Shown here piece by piece: positions 16,641 through 17,096 of a DNA stretch of 17,096 bases; the first letter of the stretch is position 1, and every line of letters starts with the position of its first letter. A program made the translations under genes and the position numbers. The DNA comes from Myxococcota bacterium (GTDB taxonomy: Bacteria; Myxococcota_A; UBA9160; PR03): NCBI GenBank assembly GCA_030066475.1, contig JASJBO010000188.1, forward strand, positions 1 to 17,096. The letters run 5' to 3'. Below the pieces are notes generated by a model, which saw only the letters and a program-made list of their open reading frames with translations, was not told where the DNA came from and ran no database searches.

Positions 16641-17096
16641 ATGGCGATCCAGGTCGGCGAGAAGATCCCCAGCTGCACGGTCAAGACCGCGAAGGCGGAC
16701 GGCTCGTTCGAGGACCAGAGCACCGAGGCGCTGTTCGGCGGCAAGAAGGTCGTGCTGTTCTCGGTGCCGGGCGCGTTCACGCCCACCTGCTCGCAGAAGC
16801 ACCTGCCGGGCTTCGTCGAGAAGGCACAGGCGCTGCTCGACAAGGGGGCCGGCGCGATCCTGTGCCTGTCGGTGAACGACCCCTTCGTGATGGCGGCCTG
16901 GGCGAAGGACCAGGGCGTGGGCGACGCGATCACCATGGTGGCCGACGGCAGCGGCGAGCTGACGCGCGCCCTCGGGCTCGACTTCGACGCCTCGGACTTC
17001 GCGATGGGCGTGCGCGGCCAGCGCTTCGCGCTGATCGCCGACGACGGCGTGGTGACCCACCTGAACGTCGAGCAGCCGATGAAGTTCGAGGTGAGC
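16641..17096 (+). CDS. Peroxiredoxin (Prx5-type, redoxin family), 3' partial
   Basis: Thiol peroxidase reducing hydrogen and organic peroxides. The 152 visible residues show the peroxidatic-site motif PGAFTPTC (43-50) with C50 as peroxidatic cysteine, the nearby conserved T47, then KHLPGFVEK and the SVNDPFVMAAWAKDQG segment characteristic of the Prx5/AhpE-like bacterial group. R-G-Q-R-F (about 134-138) supplies the conserved catalytic Arg. ATG 16641 has a perfect AGGAGG 8 nt upstream. The family averages about 160 residues, so only a few C-terminal residues are lost at the window end. C12 near the N-terminus is an extra cysteine. A -10-like TACGCT lies at 16599-16604, so it may have its own promoter besides read-through from the Rieske gene. 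Confidence 0.93.
   Translation, partial: MAIQVGEKIPSCTVKTAKADGSFEDQSTEALFGGKKVVLFSVPGAFTPTCSQKHLPGFVEKAQALLDKGAGAILCLSVNDPFVMAAWAKDQGVGDAITMVADGSGELTRALGLDFDASDFAMGVRGQRFALIADDGVVTHLNVEQPMKFEVS

Noticed and set aside
16161..17060. N-terminal extension of the acyl-CoA synthetase frame
   Set aside because: It is antisense to the Rieske and peroxiredoxin genes, and the ATG at 16160 has a good ribosome-binding site and gives a full-length enzyme.

Overview
This is a 17.1 kb window of very GC-rich bacterial DNA packed with genes on both strands. A PEP-CTERM sorting tail, a secreted protein with DNDGDG repeats and a Cys-Gly C-terminal anchor-like tail, HAF repeats and a thiolase/DUF35 pair suggest an environmental member of the old 'Deltaproteobacteria' (Myxococcota, Desulfobacterota, Binatota and relatives). 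This placement is an inference; there is no rRNA or marker gene here.

Layout. (1) 1-1097, +: 3' part of an M19 membrane-dipeptidase-type gene. (2) 1077-5438, -: a compact run reading DUF35/OB-fold zinc-ribbon protein, SCP2-type thiolase, YfcE-like phosphoesterase, TraB/GumN-like membrane protein and a PEP-CTERM protein with a phytase-esterase-like domain. The last two are coupled by a 4-base overlap, and the final gene overlaps the dipeptidase tail to tail. (3) 5439-5627: a divergent control region. (4) 5628-9674, +: a xylose-type sugar ABC importer (binding protein, permease, half-size ATPase, with overlapping genes), then a zinc alcohol/polyol dehydrogenase. (5) 9674-9925: three 19-bp tandem repeats running into a structured dispersed repeat. 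(6) 9926-10531: TetR regulator. (7) 10652-14479, +: an unknown exported protein and a 1023-residue secreted repeat protein. (8) 14447-14538: a second, inverted copy of the dispersed repeat plus a hairpin between convergent genes. (9) 14538-16160, -: acyl-CoA synthetase, divergent from (10) a small Rieske protein and a peroxiredoxin cut by the window end.

The functions that fit together are sugar or polyol uptake plus oxidation (region 4), acyl-CoA activation and thiolysis (the ligase and the thiolase/DUF35 pair, in separate transcription units), and secreted or anchored surface proteins.

I found no phage, CRISPR, toxin-antitoxin or transposase gene. The most interesting non-genic signal is a dispersed element of about 60 bp at 9720-9778 and 14447-14508. 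Its two copies differ by paired changes on both arms of a hairpin, as expected for a REP-like element under structural constraint. One copy also supplies the last codons of the big secreted protein.
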